Shown in pieces: positions 45,501-53,737 of a stretch of DNA of 64,000 nucleotides. This DNA is from Bacillus sp. ISL-37 (lineage in GTDB: Bacteria > Bacillota > Bacilli > Bacillales > Cytobacillaceae). The notes below the pieces were generated by a model. It ran no database searches. It was given only the letters and a program-made list of their open reading frames with translations, and was not told the DNA's origin. The number at the start of each line of letters is the position of its first letter. Positions within the stretch are counted from its first letter, which is position 1. The stretch covers positions 62,001 to 126,000 of the forward strand of contig NZ_JAGGQL010000008.1 in the NCBI RefSeq assembly GCF_018613315.1, given 5' to 3'. A program made the translations under genes and the position numbers.

Positions 45501-45802
45501 ATATTGGTTGTCCAGGAAAACTGCATCAGGATTAGGTTGGCACCCTCCTGTGAAGTAGAAGTCATCGTCTTGATTCCCGGCAGCGTAGCCAAATTAGCCT
45601 CGAGTGGCTTCGTCACCTTTTCCAAAACTTCCTCTGGACTGGCTCCCTGATAATTGGTCACAACTACCCCAACAGGCGGATTTATATCCGGAATCAGTTT
45701 CAAAGGAATCCTCATCAATGAAACAACCCCAAGAATCAGGACCAAGAACATGGTCACTAATGTAAAAACAGGCCTTCTAATCGAAAAATTACTGATTTTC
45801 AT
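42533..45802 (-). CDS. RND-type exporter, SwrC/AcrB family
   Basis: A 1089-residue transporter with two porter domains and about 12 membrane helices. The RND signature GGLALGIGMLVDNAIVVIEN is in the first helix block. A charged C-terminal tail (residues 1040-1089) is cytoplasmic. Length and motifs fit Bacillus SwrC (surfactin self-resistance, swarming) better than the shorter pump at 1.3 kb, but substrate is uncertain. AAAGGAG precedes the ATG. The promoter has a palindrome across its -35 hexamer (45883-45901). Confidence 0.9.
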   Translation of the reverse strand: MKISNFSIRRPVFTLVTMFLVLILGVVSLMRIPLKLIPDINPPVGVVVTNYQGASPEEVLEKVTKPLEANLATLPGIKTMTSTSQEGANLILMQFSWTTNIDDIQDEVIQRLDMTPIPDDANKPRFMKFDPSQFPVIQLSLSSGQDESALRELAEELELELTKVEGVASVNLSGTSVREVRVELDQEKLKSYKLSQSDIVDLIRANDVSMPGDTILTDGKELTTRIISNLDSLDTLKNLTVFNNPVTNEKVTLEDVGTVVLQKQDDNTITRTNQTPSVLLSVLQQSDANTAEVSEAFLEELETLLERDKYAGIESEVLFDQGDYIKMAIGNISSSLIVGGLLAMAVLFFFLRNVKSPLIIGIAIPYSVIFTFVLMFFADFTLNIMTLGGLALGIGMLVDNAIVVIENIYRHLSMGKDPKTAARDGAKEVGAAITASTLTTVAVFLPVVFISGIIGELFTEFALTISFSLFASLVVALTVVPMLASRLLKAPKKNLEARRQRSGSLKGLEKSIRWALRHRFIVILITLLMLAGGGYGVTTVGTQFIPPTDEGFFSIRVNLENGAALSETQKVMAALEDKLKDEEEVDVYVSLVGTTQEASFRGTTNANVGELYVKMDELEEREISTFQFVDNVKKELEQAAANANSSAELGFNMQSTSGSAPNTLTFNVRDTSEKRLNESVDRIYESLKELDDVNELTTSQNDTVEEIQITVDREKALAQGLAPAQIAMIVNNVTRGDMATQMPGEDGEILGVYVEYDSEVTKNINELKKLLIKKPDGNYITLGQVANIETGSGPVRIQRINQQGAVEFTMKYKSSTNLGDISKKVDERIAELDLPEETEVVFSGDRELLESSIDDLVLAFVLAIILIYLVMAAQFESLKYPFVIMFTVPLMVIGVALALTATGTPVSLTVVIGIIVLAGIVVNNAIVIVDYINQKKERGLIPHEAIVLSVKDRARPILMTALTTILGLLPLALGIGEGTEINQPMGITVIGGLISSTFLTLFVIPVVYSFFDKDYRRRNKMYATPDGHLVPAYLLKEHTESEYEAGTEERPTTFQKGKYTKEEMAGMLEELLHQIKDEEDSHQDFRRRR

Positions 45803-45865
45803 ACGCTAACTCCTTTCGGCGGTAAAACACAGTGACTGACCGGACGGTTATTATGTACCATCCTT

Positions 45866-45901
45866 AATATAGTGAAGCAACATGGATAATTCAACTATCC
45901 A
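45866..45901 (-). promoter_or_regulatory. Promoter of the RND exporter with overlapping palindromic operator
   Basis: Minus strand: -35 TTGAAT (45894-45889), 17-bp spacer, -10 TATATT (45871-45866). The inverted repeat TGGATA-N7-TATCCA (45901-45883) spans the -35 box. This is the expected layout for repression by a TetR- or MarR-type regulator. Confidence 0.65.
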
Positions 45902-46195
45902 GTGTACAATTTATAAGAACAATTTTTAACATTTGTATCCCATAAGCATACCTTTCATTTTATAGTAACCAAAGAATTAATGAAACTTTTAGGCGCTGAA
46001 ATTTCAGTTTGGCAATGTAGCTCAACTTAACTGCTTTCATGCATTAAGATTATGAAATGAAGTTTATATGGCCCGTACCAGTTGTTCTCCACGAGTTCCG
46101 GCACAAAAGGGTTTTCAGGTCCCGTTTCTGGATAGATGAGTCTGTTTTGTCGAAAAGCATAATTTTATGAAAGTGCATATAAGAATACCCTAGGG

Positions 46196-46612
46196 GCAGG
46201 AATTATACCCTTATGAAGCACGCTCCACTCACATAAGGGTATCTTTAAACCAGAAAGATGTCCTTAAGAAGCACGCTCCACTCACATAAGGGTATCTTTA
46301 AACCAGAAGATGTCCTTAAGAAGCACGCTCCACTCACATAAGGGTACCTTTAGGCCAGAAAGATGCCCTTATAAAGCACGCTCCACTCATATAAGGGTAC
46401 CTTTAGACCAGAAAGATGCCCTTATGAAGCACGCTCCACTCATATAAGGGTACCTTTAGACCAGAAAGATGCCCTTATGAAGATCAATCCACTCACATAA
46501 GGGTACCTTTAGGCCAGAAAGATGCCCTTATGAAGCACGCTCCACTCATAAAAGGGTACCTTTAGACCAGAAAGATGCCCTTATGAAGCACGCTCCACTC
46601 ATATATGGATAT
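46196..46612. repeat. 53-bp direct tandem repeat, eight copies
   Basis: CGCTCCACTC anchors recur at 46221, 46274, 46326, 46379, 46432, (variant 46485), 46538 and 46591, period 53 (once 52). The unit contains ATAAGGGTACCTTT ... AAAGATGCCCTTAT, which can fold into a hairpin. The array fills most of the gap between the two minus-strand genes (45803-46667); the remaining 45902-46195 shows no other clear element. Confidence 0.9.
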
Positions 46613-46652
46613 AAGTTATACCATGGTTGGAAATAGTCGCATTAGTAACGAC

Positions 46653-46679
46653 AAAAAAAACGGCAGCTTATGCCACCGC
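46653..46679 (-). terminator. Terminator overlapping the end of the NhaC-type gene
   Basis: GGCA-GCTTA-TGCC hairpin across the stop codon, followed by eight Ts on the minus strand. Confidence 0.65.
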
Positions 46680-48065
46680 ATTTTTCCCAGTCTTCGATAA
46701 TGTTATTCCGGTAAATCCTGCTGCTAGTGTTAGTAGGGGTGACAGCAGACAAAAGAATGCAAATGGAACATAATCCATCGTGCTGACTCCAAGGACGCTG
46801 CTAAGGAAAACACCGCACACGCTCCAGGGAACAAGTGGATTAAGTACCGTCCCCGCATCCTCCAGAACACGAGAAAGATTCTTTGGATGCAGCCCGGCTT
46901 TTTCAAAGTGGCCTGCAAATGTATTACCGGTTATAAGGATCGAAAGATATTGCTCACCGATCAAAAAGTTAATCCCGATTGCAGATAAAGCCGTTGACCC
47001 TATTAGCACAGGTACCTTTTCAAGACTGCTGGCAAGCCCTCGTAATAAAGCTGGAAGAACACCAAGCTTGAACAATAACCCACCCATGCTCAAAGCAAGG
47101 AGTACAAGCGACACTGAGAAATACATGCTCTCAAGGCCACCGCGGCTCAGCAGGGAATCCAGCTGTTCGTTGCCACTCTCAGAAACATAGCCTGAGTATA
47201 AAATTCCTGGAAGCTGCCCCCAGTCAGTTTGCGGGACAACCATCATACTGATGATCATCGCTGAAAGGGTTCCTGCTCCTAGTGTCAAAATTGAAGACAC
47301 TTTCCTCACTGCAAGTATCGCAATGATAGCCAGTGGAATGAGTGAGTACCAGTTTACAAGATTCATCTCCAAAAGAGTATTCTGCAAACTTCCAAGCTTT
47401 GTGAAGTCAGCTGAACCCAGTTCTGGCGACAAAGCAGCAAACAACACCAGTGAAATGAAGAACGCAGGTATCGTCGTCCAGCTCATGTTTTTGATATGTT
47501 CAAAAAGATCTACTTTCACAGTAGCAGACGCTAAAACGGTTGTATCCGACAGCGGTGACATTTTATCACCAAGGAATGCGCCTGATACCACCGCACCAGC
47601 CGTAATGGCCAATGAGAATCCCAAACTTTCACTAACCGCCATGAACGCTACACCAATCACAGCTGAGGTAGTCAATGAACTGCCAATGCTTAACCCAATA
47701 ACAGATGTGACAATAAAGACAATCGCATAAAACCATTTTCCAGTCACTAAATCAAATGCGATATATATTAATGTTGGAATGGTCCCCGCTGCAATCCAGC
47801 TGCTGACCAGCATTCCTATAAAGAAAAAAATCATCACAGCTCCGAGGCCCGCCTTGGCACCTTCAACCATGCTTTGCTCAAGCTCAGCCATCTTGATTTT
47901 TTTCACCAACCCATAAATGATCAATGAACCGATTCCTATCAGGACCGGAATGTGCGGCATTAGTTCAAGTTTTATCATGCCATAACCGATTCCCGCCAGA
48001 AGCAATAATATAACAGCGGCAGCCTCAGAAGTTTTCAATGATATTGATTGGCTTTGGTTTAACAT
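46668..48065 (-). CDS. NhaC family transporter, probable tyrosine transporter by its T-box
   Basis: A 465-residue membrane protein of about 11-12 helices with NhaC-type motifs (GSSLTTSAVIGVAFM, GAFLGDKMSPLSDTTVLA, GEQYLSILITGN). Family members exchange Na+ for H+ or for organic acids (MleN). Here a tyrosine-specific T-box leader controls it, which fits amino acid uptake rather than simple sodium export. The start at 48065 follows GGGGGAATC; the frame extends to 48170 but through the T-box terminator. Confidence 0.88.
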   Translation of the reverse strand: MLNQSQSISLKTSEAAAVILLLLAGIGYGMIKLELMPHIPVLIGIGSLIIYGLVKKIKMAELEQSMVEGAKAGLGAVMIFFFIGMLVSSWIAAGTIPTLIYIAFDLVTGKWFYAIVFIVTSVIGLSIGSSLTTSAVIGVAFMAVSESLGFSLAITAGAVVSGAFLGDKMSPLSDTTVLASATVKVDLFEHIKNMSWTTIPAFFISLVLFAALSPELGSADFTKLGSLQNTLLEMNLVNWYSLIPLAIIAILAVRKVSSILTLGAGTLSAMIISMMVVPQTDWGQLPGILYSGYVSESGNEQLDSLLSRGGLESMYFSVSLVLLALSMGGLLFKLGVLPALLRGLASSLEKVPVLIGSTALSAIGINFLIGEQYLSILITGNTFAGHFEKAGLHPKNLSRVLEDAGTVLNPLVPWSVCGVFLSSVLGVSTMDYVPFAFFCLLSPLLTLAAGFTGITLSKTGKNAVA

Positions 48066-48089
48066 GATGATTCCCCCAATTAGTAGTAA

Positions 48090-48295
48090 AATACAAAAAA
48101 CCCCTCTACGTCTAGGGACGAAGGAGCTCCGCGGTACCACCCTAATTGGCAAACAGTTATATCTGCCCACTTCATTAATAGTGCCTATCTGTGACAGGTG
48201 TAATTCAAATCATCCATTGCCTGGATTTTCATCAACCATCCAGTTTCTTTGTGCTGCTCATGGGGATTCTACTAATATCTGTCGGCACCATATAC
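48090..48295 (-). ncRNA. T-box leader, tyrosine specificity, upstream of the NhaC-type gene
   Basis: Minus strand: stem I base GACAG (48283-48279) pairs with CTGTC; GA motif TTAGTAGAA; distal loop CTGGATGGTTGATGAAAATC; specifier loop GAATTACACC with codon TAC (48202-48200) followed by A; T-box AATTAGGGTGGTACCGCGG (48147-48129); then the terminator ending in GAGGGGTTTTTT. The TGGT of the T-box bulge implies discriminator base A, as in tRNA-Tyr. Confidence 0.88.
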
Positions 48296-48313
48296 TTAAC
48301 TTTTACACTTAAA

Positions 48314-48333
48314 CGCTTTTATGCATAAAAGCG
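48314..48333. promoter_or_regulatory. Perfect 20-bp palindrome between promoter and T-box
   Basis: CGCTTTTATGCATAAAAGCG lies about 10-29 bases after the predicted transcription start, upstream of T-box stem I. It could be an operator or an RNA hairpin. Confidence 0.5.
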
Positions 48334-48348
48334 ATTTAGAATAATATT

Positions 48349-48377
48349 AATATAGTATCTGATTTGGAAAATGTCAA
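48349..48377 (-). promoter_or_regulatory. Sigma-A promoter of the T-box transcript
   Basis: TTGACA (48377-48372), exact 17-bp spacer, TATATT (48354-48349) on the minus strand. Confidence 0.75.
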
Positions 48378-48485
48378 TAGATAATACTTAATTAGGTGTA
48401 ACTTTGCTATGTTCCCTGACTTTCTGGAAGCACCTTCATATTCTACAGATTTATTCTCTCACAAAAATCCAGGTCTATATAAAAA

Positions 48486-48512
48486 GAGCCGGCATTTGAT
48501 CAATGCCGGCTC
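48486..48512 (-). terminator. Terminator of prfC
   Basis: GAGCCGGCATT / AATGCCGGCTC, perfect 11-bp stem followed by TTTTTATA on the minus strand. Confidence 0.9.
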
Positions 48513-48518
48513 AACTTA

Positions 48519-50093
48519 TTATGAAGCATCCATAGGATTATAAAGTTTTACTTCTGGATTCTTGTCCTGGAACCACCTTAAGGCAAATTCATTCTCGAAT
48601 AAGAATACTTTTTTGTCATAACGGTCATTGACAAGCAGGCTCCTCGAGCTGGACAAGTTTTCGTTCACATCGTCGCCTTCAATCCAGCGGGCAATCTTGG
48701 ATCCTTGTCTTTCCATCAGAACCTCTACGTTATATTCGTTGCGCATCCTTGCTTCGAATACTTCAAATTGAAGCTGTCCGACAGCACCAAGAAGGTACTC
48801 TTCCGTCTTCAATGTCTTGAATAGCTGGATGGCTCCTTCTTGGACAAGCTGCTGGATTCCTTTATGGAAATGTTTTTGCTTCATGACGTTCTTTGCTGAA
48901 ACCCTTACGAAAAGTTCTGGTGTGAACTGGGGAAGCTTTTCATACAGGAATCCTTCCTTGCCAGAAACAATCGTATCGCCAATCTGGTATGTGCCTGGGT
49001 CGTAAAGCCCGATGATGTCACCTGCTACAGCTTCCTCAACAGTACTGCGATCATCAGCCATGAACTGTGTAGATTGCGCAAGCTTCATTGATTTTCCTGT
49101 ACGGCTAAGCTGGACGGTCATTCCTCGCTCAAACTTGCCTGAGCAGATGCGCAGGAAGGCAATTCTGTCGCGATGGGCCGGGTTCATGTTTGCCTGGATT
49201 TTAAAGATAAAGCCAGAAAACTCCTCTGATTGCGGATCAACTTCCCCTGCAGTCGAATTCCTTGGCTGTGGTTCCGGCGCAAATTGCAGATAGGAATCTA
49301 GGAATGTCTGGACACCGAAAGTCGTCAGGGCGCTTCCAAAAAATACAGGTGTCAATGTTCCATCGGCAATCCTTTCCTTGGAGAATTCATTTCCTGCTTC
49401 ATTCAAAAGCATGATTTCCTCTAATGTCTGGTCATATAAGGAAGACTCTTTTATGGAATGATCTCCAGCTATTTCGCCTTCTTCATTCAATGGAACAAAG
49501 CGTTTGTCCTCTTCTACACGGAACTGTTCAATCCGGTTGTTGAATCGGTCATAAATCCCGAGGAACTCCTTGCCCATGCCAATCGGCCAATTCATTGGAT
49601 AAGATTCAATTCCAAGCACTTCTTCCAATTCAGCAAGAAGCTCAAGAGGGGCTTTACCCTGGCGATCAAGCTTGTTGATAAAGGTAAAGATCGGAATTCC
49701 TCTCATACGGCAAACCTTGAAAAGCTTGAGAGTCTGGTCCTCGATACCCTTTGCAGAGTCTATGATCATAACGGCACTGTCGACCGCAGTTAACGTTCTA
49801 TAAGTGTCCTCAGAGAAATCCTGGTGGCCTGGTGTATCAAGGATGTTGACCTTGAAGCCATCATAATCAAATTGCATCACACTTGAGGTAACGGAGATTC
49901 CACGCTGCTTCTCGATTTCCATCCAGTCACTTGTGGCAAACTTTCCAGTCTTCTTCGCTTTTACCGTACCCGCATCACGGATTGCGCCGCCGAACAGCAA
50001 TAGCTTTTCCGTAAGTGTCGTTTTCCCGGCATCCGGGTGGGAAATAATCGCAAAGGTCCTTCGCGATTGTACTTCATCTTTTAATTTTTTCAT
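48519..50093 (-). CDS. prfC: Peptide chain release factor 3
   Basis: A 524-residue translational GTPase. G1 is [16 protein letters not shown], the switch region has [15 protein letters not shown]3 [11 protein letters not shown] and G4 NKLDRQ. The RF3-specific stretch [14 protein letters not shown] near the C-terminus separates it from EF-G. It recycles RF1/RF2 from the ribosome after termination. Monocistronic. AAAGGAAAC precedes the ATG. Confidence 0.94.
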   Translation of the reverse strand: MKKLKDEVQSRRTFAIISHPDAGKTTLTEKLLLFGGAIRDAGTVKAKKTGKFATSDWMEIEKQRGISVTSSVMQFDYDGFKVNILDTPGHQDFSEDTYRTLTAVDSAVMIIDSAKGIEDQTLKLFKVCRMRGIPIFTFINKLDRQGKAPLELLAELEEVLGIESYPMNWPIGMGKEFLGIYDRFNNRIEQFRVEEDKRFVPLNEEGEIAGDHSIKESSLYDQTLEEIMLLNEAGNEFSKERIADGTLTPVFFGSALTTFGVQTFLDSYLQFAPEPQPRNSTAGEVDPQSEEFSGFIFKIQANMNPAHRDRIAFLRICSGKFERGMTVQLSRTGKSMKLAQSTQFMADDRSTVEEAVAGDIIGLYDPGTYQIGDTIVSGKEGFLYEKLPQFTPELFVRVSAKNVMKQKHFHKGIQQLVQEGAIQLFKTLKTEEYLLGAVGQLQFEVFEARMRNEYNVEVLMERQGSKIARWIEGDDVNENLSSSRSLLVNDRYDKKVFLFENEFALRWFQDKNPEVKLYNPMDAS

Positions 50094-50241
50094 GGTTTAA
50101 ATGTTTCCTTTCTGTATAAAGGCAAATTTCCTCATAAGTTTAATCTTATCTTTCTGGCGTTAAGTTTGCAATCCTACAAATGCATATCAGAACTTTTAAA
50201 TATTTTCCTTTAACGTTTATAATAACTTCAGGAGGTGCAGC

Positions 50242-51111
50242 ATGGATTCAGTTACACATACACTTTTCGGTTTAGCCTTATATGGTGCCGTTGATAAAAA
50301 ACATATGGAAAAATCGCAGAAGCGTGCTTATTTACTAACCGCGGTCGGCGCAAGCCAGATCCCCGACATAGATGTCATTTCACAACTATGGGATAATGAA
50401 GGACTTTACCAGATGTGGCACCGAGGCATCACCCATTCAATTTTCCTGACACCATTATGGGCCGCTTTATTTTTTCTACTATCTTTCCTTCTATTTAAAG
50501 TAAAAGATGTAAAACTTTTTTTCCTAGGCTGGCTTGCGGTAATTATCCATAATACAGCCGATTTATTCAACGCCTGGGGAACTGGCTATCTCGAACCATT
50601 TTCCAATATAAGAATCACATTTGGGACAATCCCCATCATTGATTTCGTTTTTTGGGTGATACTCGGAACTGCATTTGTTGCGTCAAAGCTTAATAAGGTA
50701 AAAAGTCCATCCTACTTTAAACTTGCATGGGTCTTCATTGCTCTGCATGTCATTATCCAAAGTGTCCAGGGCTGGATGCTTTATAATCAATATGAGGACG
50801 ATTATGAACAGATTGCACTTTCTGCCGGCTTCATTCCATGGACATATACAGTAATCGCGAAAAGCGATAGTGAAGTGAATATCTTCCAGGATAATCTCTT
50901 CTCCGAAAGAAAGCTCCAATATGAGCTTACTTCCGCAGAGGATACAGATCTCAATGTTTTATTCTCTGAAAAACCCGAAGCTAAGACGCTTACTGAATGG
51001 TCCCCATTTGTCGTAATCGTCGACGACGGAGATAGGTTAGGAGTATACGATCCTCGCTTCTACCGAAACGGACAATCTTTCCTATTTGAGTATATCGATA
51101 AAACACAATAA
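50242..51111 (+). CDS. Membrane-bound metal-dependent hydrolase (YdjM/DUF457 family)
   Basis: A 289-residue membrane protein. The conserved His/Asp motifs are MDSVTHTLFGLALYG, HRGITHSIFLTPLWA and IIHNTADLFNAWGTGY. About four or five helices lie in residues 70-195; the C-terminal part is soluble. The family (B. subtilis YfhP-like) is annotated as metal-dependent hydrolases without a known substrate. CAGGAGGTGC site before the ATG. A truncated interspersed repeat begins 4 bp after the stop. Confidence 0.85.
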   Translation: MDSVTHTLFGLALYGAVDKKHMEKSQKRAYLLTAVGASQIPDIDVISQLWDNEGLYQMWHRGITHSIFLTPLWAALFFLLSFLLFKVKDVKLFFLGWLAVIIHNTADLFNAWGTGYLEPFSNIRITFGTIPIIDFVFWVILGTAFVASKLNKVKSPSYFKLAWVFIALHVIIQSVQGWMLYNQYEDDYEQIALSAGFIPWTYTVIAKSDSEVNIFQDNLFSERKLQYELTSAEDTDLNVLFSEKPEAKTLTEWSPFVVIVDDGDRLGVYDPRFYRNGQSFLFEYIDKTQ

Positions 51112-51115
51112 GAAA

Positions 51116-51154
51116 GAAAGCGAAAGCGCCTTGGTCAGCCCCGACAAGCGCTGA
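51116..51154 (+). repeat. Truncated short-form interspersed repeat
   Basis: GAAAGCGAAAGCGCCTTGGT ... CAGCCCCGACAAGCGCTGAC matches the left module of the repeats at 8.7, 33.1 and 63.5 kb; the right half is missing. Confidence 0.75.
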
Positions 51155-51188
51155 CAATTATGTGTAGTTTCTTTTCCAAACAAGCAAA

Positions 51189-51221
51189 AAGAGCAGCCAA
51201 AGGTTTAATCTGGCTGCTCTT
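51189..51221. terminator. Terminator of the small gene at 51231-51443
   Basis: AAGAGCAGCCA / TGGCTGCTCTT, perfect 11-bp stem with T run on the minus strand. Confidence 0.85.
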
Positions 51222-51230
51222 GCTTATCCA

Positions 51231-51443
51231 TTACATCTTCGTTGCTATATCATCCATCATTTCATCTATTGTGACAGTAACCTCATTCGTTTTCCTTGCT
51301 ATAGCAATCGTGAATTCCAATAACTCTTTATATTTTTCTACCGGAATCATTGAATTCGTCTTCTCGTATTCATTTACTTTAAGACCGAGATTTTGCAGGA
51401 TCATGATTGCCTCTTCTACAGATCCTCTTTCAACTTCAAACAT
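51231..51443 (-). CDS. Hypothetical protein, 70 residues
   Basis: A mostly helical acidic protein (begins MFEVERGSVEEAIMILQNL, later VTVTIDEMMDDIATKM). GGGG lies upstream of the ATG and a terminator follows at once, so it is likely real. No family recognised. The overlapping + strand frame is a shadow. Confidence 0.65.
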   Translation of the reverse strand: MFEVERGSVEEAIMILQNLGLKVNEYEKTNSMIPVEKYKELLEFTIAIARKTNEVTVTIDEMMDDIATKM

Positions 51444-51678
51444 TCTGATTCCCCCTATTTCTCTGGTTGAATTCCATTATGAGGGAGTTAAACCTATTTT
51501 TAAATGGTAAAACTTTCATTAATAACCAATCAAGCTGTAAAAATTAGGTTGAAAGTCGGTCTTTTTTTACTCTCCTTGTTTATAGCCATAAAATGTTCAG
51601 TTTTTTAGATGAAATCACCACTTAAGAACTAGAACTTTTTTCCTTGAAATGATCTTGATTCTTCATATTTCATTCGAA

Positions 51679-52860
51679 TTATTGGATAATTCCGGTAACC
51701 TTCTGGATGAATTCCTCACCTGACATCCATTTGCCCCCACCTTGTACAAGAGTATCGTTACCTCCCCCCTTGCCATCAATTATGGAAAGTGCCCTTTGTG
51801 ATAATCCCTTCAAGTCGCCTTCTATTTTCTTACCTTTTGCAAAAACGAATTGCAGCTTTTCCTCATTTTCAGACGCAAGCAAGAATACCTTATCTTCAGC
51901 AGTTGAAACGAGCAGCCTGGCCAGCTTTTGAAGTTCCTGAATACTCCTGTTCTGAAATACGCGGCTGACCAGATCATTCTTTCCTGATTCAATAATCTCG
52001 TTTGCTTCAAATTTTAATAATTGATCCTTCATTTCCTCAATTGTTTTTTCAAGTTCTTTCTTTTGGGCAAGAAGTCTATTTACTGATGAACTCATATCCT
52101 GTTCTGGTGCATTGAGCAGGGCTGTGAGCTCCTTGATGACCTCATGCTTTTGGCCAAGCTTGTTCAGCACCCTTTTGCCACAAACAAACTCAACACGCAC
52201 CATTTTCTTTTGCCTTTCCCATCCCAGGATTTTCAATGATCCGATCTCGGCAGTGCTGTTTGGATGTGTGCCACCGCAGCCATTGTAGTCAAAGTCTGGT
52301 ATTATGACGAGCCTGATGTTATTAGATACGGATAATTCTTTCCTGGGTCTGTATTGCTTCAGTTCCTCTTCATCGACCCATTTAGTGACGATTGGGCGGT
52401 TTTCGAGAATCACCTGATTAGCTAGCTCTTCCACCTTTGCGGCCTCATCTGCTGAAAGATTTTCTGTATCCAAGTCTATTGTCAGTGTATCTTTACCAAG
52501 ATGGAAACTGACCGTTTTATAACCATACAAACCCTCGAACGAAGCGGAAAGAATATGCTGTCCAGCATGCTGCTGCATATGGTCAAATCGGCGATCCCAT
52601 TCAATTGCCCCTTCAACAGGATTTCCTTCCGCCAATTTTCCCTTTATATAATGGCGGATTTCCCCATCAACTTCCTCAACATCCACTACTTCAACGCCAT
52701 TTAAGAATCCGGTATCGAATGGCTGACCACCACCTGTCGGGTAAAAAGCTGTCTGAGAAAGGATTGCGTAAATCCTCCCAGATTCTTCTTCTTTTTGCGT
52801 AATCAGCTCCGCAGAGAATTCTTTTATGTATGCATCGTGATAATATAATTTTTCTTCCAT
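51679..52860 (-). CDS. Alanyl-tRNA editing protein, AlaX-L type
   Basis: A 393-residue protein: a TGxxGG-like segment (AFYPTGGGQPFD), then the editing domain with zinc ligands QQHAGQHILSASF and CGGTHPNSTAEIG, a coiled coil (about 245-275) and a C-terminal DHHA1-like domain (GKGGGNDTLVQGGG). It hydrolyses Ser- or Gly-tRNA(Ala) in trans. ATG at 52860 is preferred; GTG at 52872 lies too close to GGAG. Stand-alone gene. Confidence 0.88.
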   Translation of the reverse strand: MEEKLYYHDAYIKEFSAELITQKEEESGRIYAILSQTAFYPTGGGQPFDTGFLNGVEVVDVEEVDGEIRHYIKGKLAEGNPVEGAIEWDRRFDHMQQHAGQHILSASFEGLYGYKTVSFHLGKDTLTIDLDTENLSADEAAKVEELANQVILENRPIVTKWVDEEELKQYRPRKELSVSNNIRLVIIPDFDYNGCGGTHPNSTAEIGSLKILGWERQKKMVRVEFVCGKRVLNKLGQKHEVIKELTALLNAPEQDMSSSVNRLLAQKKELEKTIEEMKDQLLKFEANEIIESGKNDLVSRVFQNRSIQELQKLARLLVSTAEDKVFLLASENEEKLQFVFAKGKKIEGDLKGLSQRALSIIDGKGGGNDTLVQGGGKWMSGEEFIQKVTGIIQ

Positions 52861-52959
52861 GGCAATCTTCACACTCCGAAATGTAATTATGTTAAACAGT
52901 ATAGCATTTTTCCAAAGTAAGCAGATGGTTCAGCTAAATCGAAAAACAAGCCTAACTAT

Positions 52960-52991
52960 ATAAAAACAGCTTCCTATATACTGGAAGCTGT
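52960..52991 (-). terminator. Terminator of the YugN-like gene
   Basis: AACAGCTTCC / GGAAGCTGT with an 8-nt loop, then TTTTTATA on the minus strand. Confidence 0.75.
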
Positions 52992-53001
52992 CCCTCTTTT
53001 A

Positions 53002-53412
53002 CTATAAAGTTCCTAAGGCCTGCTCGGCCTTGCTGATCAGTGTCTTTCCTCGTTCCACAAGTCCTTTGGGGAAAGGAGCGTCCTTGTCCTCAGGTGATTT
53101 AAATTGGTTGAAAGAACCGGACACCGCGCCGATGTTACCATCCTCATCAACACCTGTCTGGAATTGATGATCAAGCAAGAAAGGCGTTCCTATCTGGACA
53201 AATGTGCCATCATCATCCAACGGACCACCAGTCGACTTGAAGGGGATCCGTACATACTGCCGGTCACCATGGTCGTCGTTCATCTTGTAATCGATATATG
53301 CATGGTCATATTCCCACTGACCATTGACATTGAACCCAAGCGGTCCGAGCTTTTGCTTCAATTCACCGACAGTGAGCTCTTTTCCGTCTATATTAGATTG
53401 AATTGGAATCAT
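53002..53412 (-). CDS. YugN-like protein
   Basis: A 136-residue soluble protein with QSNIDGKELTVGELKQKLGP, WEYDHAYIDYKMND and GTPFLLDHQFQTGVDEDGN, which fits the YugN-like family of Bacillus. Function unknown. The start follows AATGAGGT. No partner gene is adjacent. Confidence 0.75.
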   Translation of the reverse strand: MIPIQSNIDGKELTVGELKQKLGPLGFNVNGQWEYDHAYIDYKMNDDHGDRQYVRIPFKSTGGPLDDDGTFVQIGTPFLLDHQFQTGVDEDGNIGAVSGSFNQFKSPEDKDAPFPKGLVERGKTLISKAEQALGTL

Positions 53413-53516
53413 AGTGAAAACCTCATTTCATATTGGAATAGTCTTTTAGGTTTTTCCACCAGAAAAAGGATCTCAAACATGCAGCAGCACACAGGAAAAA
53501 TAATTTCGATTTTCTA

Positions 53517-53642
53517 ATCACTACGAAATGTACGATAAACACTACATTTAACGCTATAATCACTACGAAAAAAGGCACAATCACTACGTTTTAAGCTATA
53601 ATCACTACGAAATCGGTCCTAATCACTACTTTTTACAAAGCT
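53517..53642. repeat. 21-bp phased repeat array, six copies
   Basis: The core ATCACTAC (once AACACTAC) recurs at exactly 21-bp intervals: 53517, 53538, 53559, 53580, 53601 and 53622. CGAAA often follows the core, and CTATA or similar ends several units; the remainder varies. The array lies in the gene-free stretch 53413-53880, upstream of the yugN-like gene. Confidence 0.85.
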
Positions 53643-53737
53643 CTTTTCTCAAACTTTGTTGCTTTTGACAACAAAATAGGATTGAATGACCTATGTTTCT
53701 TCACAAAAAATTAAAGCTTATTATGAGAAAAGAGCTT
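53638..53737. repeat. 100-bp element with 14-bp terminal inverted repeats
   Basis: Ends AAGCTCTTTTCTCA (53638-53651) and TGAGAAAAGAGCTT (53724-53737) are perfect inverted repeats; the interior is AT-rich with TTTGTTG/CAACAAA. A second inverted pair, GTTAAAATC / GATTTTAAC (53776-53801), lies just downstream. Possibly a decayed MITE. Confidence 0.6.

Noticed and set aside
46668-48170. N-terminal extension of the NhaC-type protein to 48170
   Set aside because: The extension would translate through the T-box antiterminator and terminator; the ATG at 48065 has a proper ribosome binding site.
53517-53642. CRISPR array
   Set aside because: The 21-bp step with an 8-bp core leaves no room for 30-bp spacers, and no cas gene is present. 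The 52- and 53-bp arrays are repeats throughout, without unique spacers.
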